From: CAYVBJ01 sp964415185
GTDB taxonomy: Bacteria > Bacteroidota > Rhodothermia > Balneolales > Balneolaceae
NCBI GenBank assembly: GCA_964415185.1
Contig: CAYPZI010000007.1
Location: forward strand, 1-60,048
DNA length: 60,048 nt
Direction: 5' to 3'
The stretch's first letter is position 1. Every line of letters starts with the position of its first letter. The position numbers and the translations under genes were made by a program. Positions 52,184 to 60,048 of the stretch are shown here, piece by piece. Under the pieces are notes generated by a model. The model made no database searches. It saw nothing but the letters and a program-made list of their open reading frames with translations, and was not told the origin of the DNA.

Positions 52184-53338
52184 TCAAAAATTTGCAATTA
52201 AAACTCTTGGAAATTGTTCATCATCAAACAGAGCCAGCTTGTTTTCACTGACAGTCAGCATTTTTTTCAGGTTCTTGCCCAGGTAAATGCCATTTCCTGT
52301 ATCAACACTGATTAGATAGCTTGAAAGTTTGGGATCTGGCAGTAAATCACGGTTCAGGCTTCTTTGCTTGATTTGTATCAGTACAAAATTGTTATCAATA
52401 AAAACGGCATTCTCAATGACATCAAAATGATCCTGCATATTCACCTGATCAGGGCCCGTATTGCGAGGAGTTTCTACGAACCGCAAAAGCTCAAAATCTT
52501 TTATTCTGGTGATCCAGATTAAATTTCCATTTTTATCGTATCCGTATATAAGATTTAAAAAATTGAAATAGGAAATGATCAAATCAGAGGATTTATGGCA
52601 TGTAAGGCCTCCCACAGAAAGCGACAATACCGCTGAGGGTGATTTTGCCTTATAGTATTTGCCAAATGATGAGACCGGTTTTTTATAGTTGTCGGTTTTA
52701 TATAAAAAAATATTTGAAGCTTCCTGTATATTTTCAGGCGAGGTCATAAACATAGATTGGACAATCAAATGATCGTCTGTTATACAAAAACCGGATGGTA
52801 CAAATTCAAGTTCGAGTGTTTCTGCATACTCAAATCTTTTGTTATCCATGACATAACGGTTGATATGGAAAAATTGATCCAATGCAAAAAGGTCACTTTG
52901 ATGAATTTGAATAGGTCCTCCGTTTGTCATCTCACCTGGCCCGCGACCTGCTTCTGCAAATGTTTGCCGGTGCTCTCCTTTTTCATTGAAATAATAAATT
53001 GAAATATTTTGTGAATCTGATATTAATATAACAGAGTCGGACGGGATATCTGCACCCGCAATCTCGCCGAACATTTCATACGGTTCTCCTTCTTTTTTAC
53101 CGATTGATAAAACAATGTCATGATTTTGTAATCTTTCGGCCAGATTTTCAATCTCTGTGTTTACTTTATCCATTTGGAAAACCGTATCCTTCAAGCCAAT
53201 GGTATTTGTTATACCAAACTCCGGATTCAGATTTTCTTCCGTCGGATGAATAATTCTGTTTGAATCATCTTTGTTGCTACAATTCAACAATACGATAATG
53301 GAAAAAATAACCAGGTAAAAAAACTTTGCAAACGCCAT
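52184..53338 (-). CDS. 6-bladed beta-propeller lipoprotein
   Basis: 384 residues. Lipoprotein signal MAFAKFFYLVIFSIIVLLNC with Cys20, then SNKDD (an acidic post-Cys residue set, seen in surface-exposed Bacteroidota lipoproteins). The body resembles the BF3164/6-bladed propeller family: EMFGEIAGADIPSDSVILIS, GEHRQTFAEAGRGPGEMTNG, YGYDKNGNLIWITRI. The AGRGPGEM motif is diagnostic. Function unknown; such proteins often sit beside SusCD or peptidase genes, but none is adjacent. Upstream lies a 14-bp tandem repeat. Confidence 0.8.
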   Translation of the reverse strand: MAFAKFFYLVIFSIIVLLNCSNKDDSNRIIHPTEENLNPEFGITNTIGLKDTVFQMDKVNTEIENLAERLQNHDIVLSIGKKEGEPYEMFGEIAGADIPSDSVILISDSQNISIYYFNEKGEHRQTFAEAGRGPGEMTNGGPIQIHQSDLFALDQFFHINRYVMDNKRFEYAETLELEFVPSGFCITDDHLIVQSMFMTSPENIQEASNIFLYKTDNYKKPVSSFGKYYKAKSPSAVLSLSVGGLTCHKSSDLIISYFNFLNLIYGYDKNGNLIWITRIKDFELLRFVETPRNTGPDQVNMQDHFDVIENAVFIDNNFVLIQIKQRSLNRDLLPDPKLSSYLISVDTGNGIYLGKNLKKMLTVSENKLALFDDEQFPRVLIANF

Positions 53339-53375
53339 TTTATATATAATTTTATCTAATATAATATTCGCTGTT

Positions 53376-53428
53376 TACTACATACTCCCTACTACATACT
53401 CCCTACTACATACTCCCTACTACATACT
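53376..53428. repeat. 14-bp tandem repeat (3.8 units)
   Basis: TACTACATACTCCC is repeated at 53376, 53390 and 53404 without change, then an 11-bp partial unit at 53418. It lies 38-90 bp upstream of the propeller lipoprotein start, where copy-number change could alter promoter spacing. A partial relative, ACTACTTACTATCTACTA, is at 43494. Confidence 0.8.
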
Positions 53429-53437
53429 AAAATACTC

Positions 53438-53504
53438 CCTGCCACAAAACGCTCAACGCTTCAAGGTGCAAAAAGCGCACGCTTGGAGGTTTCGCTCAAC
53501 TGCC
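53438..53504. repeat. palindromic dispersed repeat, copy 2, 3' of rnhA
   Basis: Matches 43521-43589 nearly base for base; a C-to-T change in GCTTCAAGGTGCAAAAAGCG opens one pair of the hairpin. Copy 1 also lies within 20 bp of a minus-strand stop codon (hppA), copy 2 within 8 bp (rnhA). Confidence 0.7.
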
Positions 53505-53511
53505 TACTGAT

Positions 53512-53967
53512 TCACAGCTTCGCCTTTTCTGCCATCGAGGCTTTAACTGCCAGCTTATCTACCCTGTTGTTCAGTTTATTGTTAGCATGCCCCTTCACCT
53601 TAATCCACGTTACATCATGTGGTTTCATGGCATTCAGCATTTCCTCCCACAGGTCACGGTTTTCAACCGGTTTTTTATCGGCTTTTTTCCAGCCTCGCCG
53701 TTGCCAGCCTGTAATCCAGTTTTTGGTAAATGAATTGATAATAAGGGCACTGTCGCTGTGAATTTTTACTATACAGGGACGCTTCAGGGCTTTCAACCCT
53801 TCAATGATGGCACGCATCTCCATACGGTTATTGGTGGTATGGGGTTCGCCTCCGGTGAGTTCTTTCTCCCGTCCGTTGTACTTCAGCAATGCCGCCCATC
53901 CGCCCGGACCCGGATTGCCGCTACAGGCTCCGTCGGTATAGAGAATGATTTCAGGCTTGCGGCTCAT
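53512..53967 (-). CDS. rnhA: ribonuclease HI
   Basis: 151 residues. Cuts RNA in RNA-DNA hybrids. All catalytic acids are visible: D12 (YTDGACSGNPGPGG), E50 (NNRMEMRAIIEGL), D72 (IHSDSALIINSF) and D137 (NNRVDKLA), plus H127 in the VKGHANN loop. The basic handle region WQRRGWKKADKKPVENRDLW is present, as in E. coli RNase HI. The start overlaps pyrF by 17 bp, so the two are co-transcribed. The stop codon nearly abuts a dispersed palindrome. Confidence 0.95.
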   Translation of the reverse strand: MSRKPEIILYTDGACSGNPGPGGWAALLKYNGREKELTGGEPHTTNNRMEMRAIIEGLKALKRPCIVKIHSDSALIINSFTKNWITGWQRRGWKKADKKPVENRDLWEEMLNAMKPHDVTWIKVKGHANNKLNNRVDKLAVKASMAEKAKL

Positions 53968-54793
53968 GGAGAAGGGATTTCAATTGATTTCCGGTATCAA
54001 TTGCTTTTTGAGACACAAACTCGAGCCAGTTTTCTTCGTTCCCGCCGGCATAGAGGATCGACCGCGATGAACTGACGATTGGCAAGCCGTTGTGGTGTTT
54101 CAGAACATCGGCCAATTCCTGCACGGATCCTCCCTGCGATCCGATTCCCGGTATCAATAAGGTGGCTTCGGGCATCTCTTGGACAATATTTCCAATTTCT
54201 TCCGGGTGAGTGGCACCCGCAACAAGTCCAATATGGGCGGAATATTTTTTTTGCATTTTAGCCAGATGCTCGGCTATGTAGGCGGCAAGTGAGAGGCGTC
54301 CCTCAAACCGCCGCTGCAGAAAATCGGCCGAGCCGGGATTGGAAGTAATGGCCAAAACAAATACAGCTTTGGATGAATCCCCGAGAAAAGGCTCGATCGT
54401 GTCGATTCCCATAAGCGGATTCAGGGTAACGGCATCAACATTCAGATGATCAAAAAACGCTTTGCGATACTGTTCTGCCGTTGAGCCTATATCACCGCGC
54501 TTGGCATCGGCAATTATGATCTTGCCGGTCGGAATGGAATCGATCACCTGTTCAAGGGCTTCCCAGCCTTTCGATCCTAATGCTTCAAAAAAAGCAGTAT
54601 TGGGTTTATAGGCACAACATACGGTTTTAGTGGCTTCTATAACCTGTTTGCAAAAATTCAGAATCAGGGTAGAATCATCCCTGAACCTCTCTTTCAAGGG
54701 CGACGGTAATTTATGTAGTACAGGATCAAGGCCTACACACAAATTCGAGCCAGAGGATTGAACAGCCTGTTGCAGTTTTTGGGTAAAATGCAT
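53951..54793 (-). CDS. pyrF: orotidine 5'-phosphate decarboxylase, type 2
   Basis: 280 residues, the longer type 2 class. Converts OMP to UMP, the last step of de novo pyrimidine synthesis. Seen: LCVGLDPVLHKLP, CAYKPNTAFFEALG, the catalytic IIADAKRGDIGSTAEQYRKA (K98), ITSNPGSADFL, and a phosphate-binding LLIPGIGSQGG. Its 3' end overlaps the rnhA start by 17 bp. The upstream spacer is repeat-filled. Confidence 0.95.
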   Translation of the reverse strand: MHFTQKLQQAVQSSGSNLCVGLDPVLHKLPSPLKERFRDDSTLILNFCKQVIEATKTVCCAYKPNTAFFEALGSKGWEALEQVIDSIPTGKIIIADAKRGDIGSTAEQYRKAFFDHLNVDAVTLNPLMGIDTIEPFLGDSSKAVFVLAITSNPGSADFLQRRFEGRLSLAAYIAEHLAKMQKKYSAHIGLVAGATHPEEIGNIVQEMPEATLLIPGIGSQGGSVQELADVLKHHNGLPIVSSSRSILYAGGNEENWLEFVSQKAIDTGNQLKSLLHEPQA

Positions 54794-55288
54794 TTTTTGA
54801 TCGGGTTATTATAAAATGAAGATAGCGAATACCGAGAGAGATCAAAAGGCAATTATTATGAAAGAAGTTCTGAACTGCGTCCCCTGCGCAATCCCGGCGA
54901 ACCCTGCGTGAAACAGAGGGTGGGGGTTCACGCAGAGAACGCAGCGGAGCAAAGGACGCAGGTTCTCGTTGCAGTTTAATGCATACTGCCAATTGTCTAC
55001 TGCCTGCTTCTACTTTACCTCGGCGGACACTACGAATACATAGCGGCCACAACGTTGTGGTTTTGGATTTTTCCCCGCCCTGTTCGCGGTTATTACGCGT
55101 TGTGCCCTGCTGTTTCACCACGAAGCCACGAAGCCCCGAAGTAGCACGAAGGGTTTTTATAAGTCAGAGATTGTTAATGCCTGCAACCTGCTTTCAATCA
55201 CCAATTCACCAAATCTCCAAGACGCTAATTCACCAAGTTGAACAACGTCTTTTTAACTTAAACTCCAATAATAATTTCCATGCCGCCG
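54794..55288. repeat. 495-bp spacer of short-period repeats
   Basis: No gene. Four short-period stretches follow one another: CTGCGTGAA with its perfect inverse TTCACGCAG (54904-54935) leading into CACGCAGAGAACGCAGCGGA (54930 on); ATACTGCCAATTGTCTACTG with CCTGCTTCTAC; CACCACGAAGCCACGAAGCC (55118 on) followed by CCGAAGTAGCACGAAGG; and CACCAATTCACCAAATCTCC with CTAATTCACCAAGTTG (55199-55241). Each has a period of about 8-12 bp. A 108-codon open frame across them is a by-product. Confidence 0.6.
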
Positions 55289-55669
55289 TCATACCGAATT
55301 CCTAAAAATAAGCCCTGCAATAAAAATGAGCGTGCTCAGAATCAACAGAGCCAATCTGAAACGCGTGCGTACAATGAAAGGGTGAAAGAGCAGTCCGTAG
55401 GTGAACGGAAACTGTTTTAGCCAGTTATAATAATGATGACGGTGAGTGTATCCGAGAGCAAGCGTCACATGGCCGTGGAGGATGGTGATCATCAGGGGAA
55501 GTGCAAAGATTATAGCTCCCGGCATGGCAGCGAATTCACTGAGTTCAAGGTGATGGCAAATGAAGTGGTAGGGCCAGGCAAATATCAGCATCAACGGGAG
55601 TGATAGTGACCAGTTGATGAAGCATATTCTCTTGTAATTTTTTTCGTTCAGTTCGGATCCTGATACCAT
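55289..55669 (-). CDS. small integral membrane protein of unknown function
   Basis: 126 residues with about three membrane helices (INWSLSLPLMLIFAWPYHFI, AIIFALPLMITILHGHVTLA, RLALLILSTLIFIAGLIF) and a His/Tyr-rich loop GYTHRHHYYNWLKQFP. Small conserved membrane proteins of this layout occur in the phylum, without known function. It starts 3 bp after the ald stop on the same strand, so it is almost surely co-transcribed with alanine dehydrogenase. Confidence 0.65.
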   Translation of the reverse strand: MVSGSELNEKNYKRICFINWSLSLPLMLIFAWPYHFICHHLELSEFAAMPGAIIFALPLMITILHGHVTLALGYTHRHHYYNWLKQFPFTYGLLFHPFIVRTRFRLALLILSTLIFIAGLIFRNSV

Positions 55670-55672
55670 AGC

Positions 55673-56887
55673 CTAAATCTGTGAAGCAATCAGCATTTCG
55701 ATTTCACGATAAGGAATATTGAAAATCTTGGAAAGGGATTTCTTAGTTAGATTTTTTCGGTAAACGTAAGTGCCGTTGCGCAGTGCCGTATTTTTCCAGA
55801 GGCATTCACGGATATTGCAGGCATCACCGATCGAAAGCAGGTAGGGAACAATCACATTGTTTAGTGCATAGGTTGCTGTTCTGGCTACATTCGAGGGAAT
55901 ATTCGGCACACAGTAGTGTAAAACGCCATATCTTTCGTAAACGGGGTTAGAATGGGTAGTAGGCCTGCTTGTGGCGATACAACCGCCTTGGTCTATGACC
56001 GTATCCACAATAACGCTTCCGGCTTTCATTCGTTCTACCATCGGTTCAACAACCATACACGGTGCCCGTTCACCTTCGGTCATGGCAGCACCGATTACCA
56101 CATCGGCAAACTCGAGCGCAGAAGTAAGGTACTGATGATTGGCAGTTGCGGTAATGATGCGCCGGTCGAGTGCATTTTCGAGTCGACGGAGCTGAGCCAG
56201 GTTGTTATCCATCACAAAAACCTGGGCACCGTATCCCAGTGCAGTGCGGGCTGCATATTCGGCAGTAATGCCGGCTCCGAGTATCACAACCGTGGCGGGC
56301 GGAATGCCCGAAATGCCTCCGAGCATGATTCCCTGTCCGTCACTGTTATTTTCCAGGTAGTGGGCGGCAATCTGAACAGACATCGAGCCTGTAATTTCGT
56401 GCATCATCCTCACAAGAGGAAATTCACCGTCTTTGCCCATGATGAATTCATAGCCAATGGCTGCCACTCCCTTTTCAATCAGGTTCGAAAGATATGCTTC
56501 ACTGGTATTGCCAAGGTGAATGGCTGATAAAAGAATCTGGTTCTGCTGCATCCACTTTTGCTCTTGTGGAGTAGGCGGGGCAATTTTTACAATCATTTCA
56601 GACTTCTTGAACAGGTCTTCGGAACTGTAAATAATTTCGGCACCCGCATCCGCGTATTCCTGATCCGTAAAGTGCGCATCGACCCCCGCATTTTTTTCAA
56701 GGTATACCTCGTGTCCGTTGGCCCGCAAAACAGATACACCGCCCGGGGTGAGCGAGATCCTCCGCTCATCGTCAGAAATTTCTTTCGGAAGGCCGATCTT
56801 GAGAGAAGTATTCGACTCCGACTTCATAAGGCTTTTTTCGAGAGTCTGTATCCCGAATTGTTCAGTATCGAGGAGATTCAGTTCCAT
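55673..56887 (-). CDS. ald: alanine dehydrogenase
   Basis: 404 residues, the longer form with a ~25-residue N-terminal extension (MELNLLDTEQFGIQTLEKSL). Interconverts L-alanine and pyruvate with NAD(H). Seen: LKIGLPKEISDDERRISLTP, VYLEKNAGVDAHFTDQEYAD (substrate Lys), LLSAIHLGN (catalytic His region), and the NAD motif VVILGAGITAEYAARTALGY followed by VFVMDNN. C-terminal PYLLSIGDACNI is conserved. The shorter start at MKSESNTS is possible. Divergent from rsmA with 91 bp between the starts. Confidence 0.93.
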   Translation of the reverse strand: MELNLLDTEQFGIQTLEKSLMKSESNTSLKIGLPKEISDDERRISLTPGGVSVLRANGHEVYLEKNAGVDAHFTDQEYADAGAEIIYSSEDLFKKSEMIVKIAPPTPQEQKWMQQNQILLSAIHLGNTSEAYLSNLIEKGVAAIGYEFIMGKDGEFPLVRMMHEITGSMSVQIAAHYLENNSDGQGIMLGGISGIPPATVVILGAGITAEYAARTALGYGAQVFVMDNNLAQLRRLENALDRRIITATANHQYLTSALEFADVVIGAAMTEGERAPCMVVEPMVERMKAGSVIVDTVIDQGGCIATSRPTTHSNPVYERYGVLHYCVPNIPSNVARTATYALNNVIVPYLLSIGDACNIRECLWKNTALRNGTYVYRKNLTKKSLSKIFNIPYREIEMLIASQI

Positions 56888-56978
56888 TCAGATGAGATGG
56901 ATGTTTTTGTTTAAGTTATAAATCTATATGTTAAATCTAATCAAACCACGGAATTTCACAAATTTGCAATCCCTTAAT

Positions 56979-57758
56979 ATGCCAAAATCATTTAAAACAA
57001 AAAAAAGCCTGGGCCAGCATATTTTGATTGATCCCAATATCATCCGCAAAATAACGGATTCAATACCGGTAAAAAAAAATGATCTTGTTATTGAAATTGG
57101 CCCCGGTACGGGAGCGCTGACCCGTGAACTTGCAGAACGTTTTGATAACCTGATTCTGATAGAGATTGACAAAAGAGCTGTTGAGGTGTTGGAGGAAGAG
57201 TTTCGCGGCCTTCGGATTCACAAAGAGGATGTACTGAAGACGGATTGGCATAAAATTACACAGGGTTATGACAGGGTGCATGTGGTTGGAAACCTTCCTT
57301 ATTATATAACCAGCCAAATCCTCTTCTCGGTGATGGAGGCCAGGGGCTTGCTGAACAGCCTTACTTTTATGATGCAAAAGGAAGTTGCGGAACGTATTGT
57401 AGCCGCTCCGGACACTAAAGAGTACGGAATTCTGAGCGTACAGCTTCAACTTTTCAGCAATCCGGAAATATTGTTTGATGTTTCCCCCCATGTTTTTCGC
57501 CCGAAACCGAAAGTGTGGAGCAGTGTTGTCCGCTTTACTTTTAACAAAGATCAACCCGCTTGCAGTGATGAGAACCTGAAAAAAGTTGTACGGACAGCTT
57601 TCAATCAGCGCAGAAAAAAATTGAGCAACGCCCTGAAAAGCCTGGATGTGAAACTTCCCGCTGATGAATTTGATTTTGATAAGAGAGCGGGAGCATGGCC
57701 GCCTGAAATGTATGCAAAGTTGACAGCACGTCTTGAACAACTTGGCACAATGGGCTGA
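56979..57758 (+). CDS. rsmA: 16S rRNA (adenine1518/1519-N6) dimethyltransferase
   Basis: 259 residues from the ATG at 56979, whose product starts MPKSFKTKKSLGQHILIDPN exactly like family members; an in-frame ATG at 56928 would add 17 unconserved residues. It dimethylates two adjacent adenines in helix 45 of 16S rRNA during 30S maturation. Seen: SAM motif LVIEIGPGTGALTRELAER, the acidic EIDKRAVEVL, catalytic NLPYYITSQILF (motif IV), and the C-terminal RRKKLSNALKSL. Confidence 0.95.
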   Translation: MPKSFKTKKSLGQHILIDPNIIRKITDSIPVKKNDLVIEIGPGTGALTRELAERFDNLILIEIDKRAVEVLEEEFRGLRIHKEDVLKTDWHKITQGYDRVHVVGNLPYYITSQILFSVMEARGLLNSLTFMMQKEVAERIVAAPDTKEYGILSVQLQLFSNPEILFDVSPHVFRPKPKVWSSVVRFTFNKDQPACSDENLKKVVRTAFNQRRKKLSNALKSLDVKLPADEFDFDKRAGAWPPEMYAKLTARLEQLGTMG

Positions 57759-57955
57759 AATTTCGGCTTCGCTGATCATACCGGTGGCGGAGATTACATG
57801 AAATAAAGCCACTTGATGCATAATCTGAAAACAATTTTGGCGGCAATCAAAGTTTGGTATGGAAGTTGTACACTATCTTACATCTTGATAACGAGAATTG
57901 TAATTCGTTGCAAGAAACAAAAATTTTACAAACAACAATTAACTTAAAATTACAT

Positions 57956-57961
57956 AAGGAG
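57956..57961 (+). promoter_or_regulatory. strong Shine-Dalgarno site of groES
   Basis: AAGGAG sits 8 nt before the groES ATG, a near-perfect anti-SD match and the only clear one I noted in the window, where most starts have AT-rich leaders without SD. It suggests unusually strong translation of the chaperonin operon. No CIRCE (TTAGCACTC-type) palindrome was found in the 211-bp upstream spacer. Confidence 0.65.
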
Positions 57962-57969
57962 TAAGTCCT

Positions 57970-58257
57970 ATGGCAAGTATTAAACCATTGAGCGACCGTG
58001 TATTGGTCCAGCCTGATGATGCTGAAGAAAAAACCGAATCCGGTATCATTATACCCGACACCGCTAAGGAAAAACCGCAGCGCGGAACCGTTGTGGCTGC
58101 CGGTCCGGGTAAAATAGAGAACGGCACCAAAATTGACCTTACGGTTAAAAAAGGTGATAAAATTCTCTACGGTAAATACTCAGGTACCGAATTGACTCTC
58201 GACGGAGAAGAGTACCTGATCATGAGAGAATCCGATATTCTCGGAATCGTTTCCTGA
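57970..58257 (+). CDS. groES: co-chaperonin GroES
   Basis: 95 residues. Forms the heptameric lid of the GroEL folding chamber. Seen: KPLSDRVLVQPDDAEEKT, the mobile loop ESGIIIPDTAKEKPQ, RGTVVAAGPG, KKGDKILYGKYSGTE and the C-terminal EYLIMRESDILGIV. Expressed with groEL, 49 bp downstream. The SD site ahead of it is strong. Confidence 0.98.
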   Translation: MASIKPLSDRVLVQPDDAEEKTESGIIIPDTAKEKPQRGTVVAAGPGKIENGTKIDLTVKKGDKILYGKYSGTELTLDGEEYLIMRESDILGIVS

Positions 58258-58306
58258 TTTGCAATTCAAAAACAATTTAAACTTTAACTTAAAAGAATAG
58301 ATAATT

Positions 58307-59971
58307 ATGTCTGCTAAACTTGTTCATTATGACGCCGATGCACGCGATGCACTTAAACGCGGTGTTGACAAACTGGCTAACGCCGTAAAAGTGACATTGG
58401 GCCCGAGAGGCCGCAATGTTGTAATTGAAAAGTCATTTGGTGCACCAACGGTGACCAAAGACGGTGTAACGGTAGCTAAAGAGATTGAACTCTCTGACAA
58501 AGTAGAAAATATGGGTGCCCAGATGGTACGCGAAGTTGCTTCCAGAACCAGCGACAATGCCGGTGACGGAACTACAACCGCTACCGTTCTTGCACAATCC
58601 ATCATTGCAACCGGATTGAAAAATGTTACTGCCGGCGCAAACCCGATGGATCTGAAAAGAGGTATCGATATTGCCGTAAAAGAAGTTGTTAAAGCATTGC
58701 AAAAACAAAGCAAGGAAATCAGCGACCGCAACGAGATTGCACAGGTCGGTACAATTTCAGCTAACAACGATGAAACGATCGGTAACCTGATCGCCGATGC
58801 CATGGAAAAAGTCGGCAAAGACGGTGTGATCACTGTTGAAGAAGCCAAAGGTACCGAAACCTATCTCGATACCGTTGAAGGTATGCAGTTCGATCGCGGT
58901 TACCTGTCACCTTACTTTGTGACCAACAGCGATACCATGACTACCGAAATGGAAGAGCCCTATATCCTGATCTTCGACAAGAAGATCTCGAATATGAAAG
59001 ACCTTCTTCCGATTCTTGAGAAAGTAATTCAAACCAACAAACCTCTGCTTATTATTGCCGAGGATGTTGAAGGCGAAGCTCTCGCAACGCTTGTTGTGAA
59101 TAAGCTGAGAGGCTCTCTCAAAATTGCTGCCGTAAAGGCTCCGGGCTTCGGCGACAGAAGAAAAGCCATGCTCGAAGATATCGCCATCCTTACCGGTGGT
59201 ACGGTTATCAGCGAGGAAAGAGGTTATAAGCTTGAAAATGCAACTCTTGATTTCCTCGGCCAGGCCGACCGTGTAAACATCGACAAGGATAACACAATAG
59301 TTGTCGGCGGTAAAGGCAAACAGGATGATATCAAGGCGCGAATCAACCAGATCAAAACACAGATCGAGAATACAACTTCCGATTATGATCGTGAAAAACT
59401 TCAGGAGCGGCTGGCCAAACTGAGTGGCGGTGTTGCCGTTCTCTATATCGGTGCAGCTTCCGAAGTTGAGATGAAAGAGAAAAAAGCTCGTGTTGAAGAT
59501 GCCCTGCACGCTACCCGCGCAGCAGTAGAAGAAGGCATCGTTCCGGGTGGTGGAGTTGCTTTCATCCGTGCGCTTGGCAGTATCGAAAAACTGAAAGGTG
59601 ACACGCAGGATCATGAGATCGGCTTCAATATTGTCCGCAGGGCGCTTGAAGCTCCAATGCGAAGCATTGCCAATAATGCCGGTGTTGAAGGCTCAATCGT
59701 TGTTCAGAAAGTGAAAGAAGGCAAAGGCGCCTTCGGCTTCAACGCACGAACCGAAGTTTACGAAGACCTGATCAAAGCCGGAGTGATCGATCCGACCAAA
59801 GTGGCAAGAACCGCGCTTGAAAACGCTTCTTCCGTTGCCGGATTGATGCTGACCACCGAAGCCGTAGTTGTTGACAAGCCTTCAAAGAATGGCGATGACG
59901 ACAACGAAGGCGGAATGCCGGGCGGCGGTGGAATGCCAGGCGGAATGGGAGGAATGGGCGGCATGATGTAA
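58307..59971 (+). CDS. groEL: chaperonin GroEL
   Basis: 554 residues, the 60-kDa ATP-driven folding chamber. Seen: VKVTLGPRGRNVVIEKSFG, DGVTVAKEIEL, NAGDGTTTATVLAQ (ATP site), APGFGDRRKAMLEDIA, and the C-terminal GGMPGGGGMPGGMGGMGGMM tail lining the cavity. No SD sequence precedes its ATG. A strong intrinsic terminator follows 33 nt after the stop, so groES-groEL is a bicistronic operon. Confidence 0.98.
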   Translation: MSAKLVHYDADARDALKRGVDKLANAVKVTLGPRGRNVVIEKSFGAPTVTKDGVTVAKEIELSDKVENMGAQMVREVASRTSDNAGDGTTTATVLAQSIIATGLKNVTAGANPMDLKRGIDIAVKEVVKALQKQSKEISDRNEIAQVGTISANNDETIGNLIADAMEKVGKDGVITVEEAKGTETYLDTVEGMQFDRGYLSPYFVTNSDTMTTEMEEPYILIFDKKISNMKDLLPILEKVIQTNKPLLIIAEDVEGEALATLVVNKLRGSLKIAAVKAPGFGDRRKAMLEDIAILTGGTVISEERGYKLENATLDFLGQADRVNIDKDNTIVVGGKGKQDDIKARINQIKTQIENTTSDYDREKLQERLAKLSGGVAVLYIGAASEVEMKEKKARVEDALHATRAAVEEGIVPGGGVAFIRALGSIEKLKGDTQDHEIGFNIVRRALEAPMRSIANNAGVEGSIVVQKVKEGKGAFGFNARTEVYEDLIKAGVIDPTKVARTALENASSVAGLMLTTEAVVVDKPSKNGDDDNEGGMPGGGGMPGGMGGMGGMM

Positions 59972-60004
59972 TCGCAGTCCCATATTCCCAGGTATTAAAA
60001 AATT

Positions 60005-60041
60005 AAAGCCCCGTGCCGGGATTCCGGTCCGGGGCTTTTTT
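60005..60041 (+). terminator. intrinsic terminator of groESL
   Basis: AAAGCCCCG pairs with CGGGGCTTT, with an inner CCGG/CCGG stem, followed by a run of T. One of the strongest terminator structures in the window, 33 nt past the groEL stop. Confidence 0.9.
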
Positions 60042-60048
60042 GATCGCG

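Noticed and set aside
53376..53428. Possible CRISPR array
   Set aside because: Units are 14 bp and directly adjacent with no spacers; no cas gene nearby.
54726..55121. 131-codon minus-strand frame upstream of pyrF
   Set aside because: Made of repeat sequence plus an out-of-frame reading of the pyrF start; low complexity.
54979..55305. 108-codon open frame between pyrF and the membrane protein gene
   Set aside because: Its codons come from short-period repeats (CACGAAG, TTCACC); it overlaps the 3' end of the next gene and has no recognisable domain.
57759..57969. CIRCE/HrcA operator before groES
   Set aside because: No TTAGCACTC-N9-GAGTGCTAA palindrome or near match is present.
58327..59614. 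Long minus-strand frames opposite groEL (173 and 235 codons)
   Set aside because: Antisense shadows created by GroEL codon use.

Overview
The window is an ordinary chromosomal stretch of a Gram-negative bacterium of the Bacteroidota / Rhodothermota / Balneolota group, most likely a Balneolota (Balneolaceae-like) organism. This is inferred from family content: DUF2851 and DUF3078 proteins, a ~1130-residue SecA, a ~400-residue alanine dehydrogenase, many Sec-exported and lipoprotein products, few Shine-Dalgarno sequences, and occasional TAnnTTTG promoter boxes. No phage, complete IS, CRISPR array, plasmid or defence locus was seen.

Layout. 1-5 kb: SAM methyltransferase, argS, meaB, diadenylate cyclase. 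5-8.5 kb: a B12-type radical SAM protein behind two operator-like palindromes, a secreted EEP hydrolase, tRNA-Lys. 8.7-16.6 kb: secA, a polyphosphate-glucokinase-like ROK kinase, a cupin, a CPA2 antiporter, hemE. 17-30 kb: S9 peptidase, an APC permease fused to Usp domains, a GH63 hydrolase resembling mannosylglycerate hydrolases, a lipoprotein EEP hydrolase, a small conserved protein, an SSS symporter, and an outer-membrane protein with two tandem SPOR domains. 30-38.5 kb: slipin/NfeD pair, CDF transporter, cca-ispE, glycogen phosphorylase. 38.6-48.3 kb: Ser/Thr kinase with TPRs, an orphan protein, a double Usp protein, then tRNA-Gln-prs-rplY-pth-hppA on the minus strand. 48.2-60 kb: DUF2851, PyrR-like PRTase, DUF3078, tsaD, propeller lipoprotein, rnhA-pyrF, a membrane protein with ald, rsmA, groES-groEL and a strong terminator.

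The genes are mainly housekeeping: translation (argS, rplY, pth, cca, tsaD, rsmA, tRNAs), secretion and folding (secA, groESL, NfeD/slipin), heme, isoprenoid, nucleotide and glycogen metabolism, and ion and osmolyte homeostasis (CPA2, CDF, hppA, SSS, GH63, Usp).

The least explained material is between the genes. At least seven families of dispersed, often palindromic repeats occupy the longer spacers, mostly 3' of genes, and one family supplies the stop codon of two CDSs. The strongest candidates for something undescribed are these composite repeats, the tandem-SPOR outer-membrane protein, the twin operator between the diadenylate cyclase and the radical SAM gene, and a 129-bp MITE-like palindrome with a half-copy 6 kb away.
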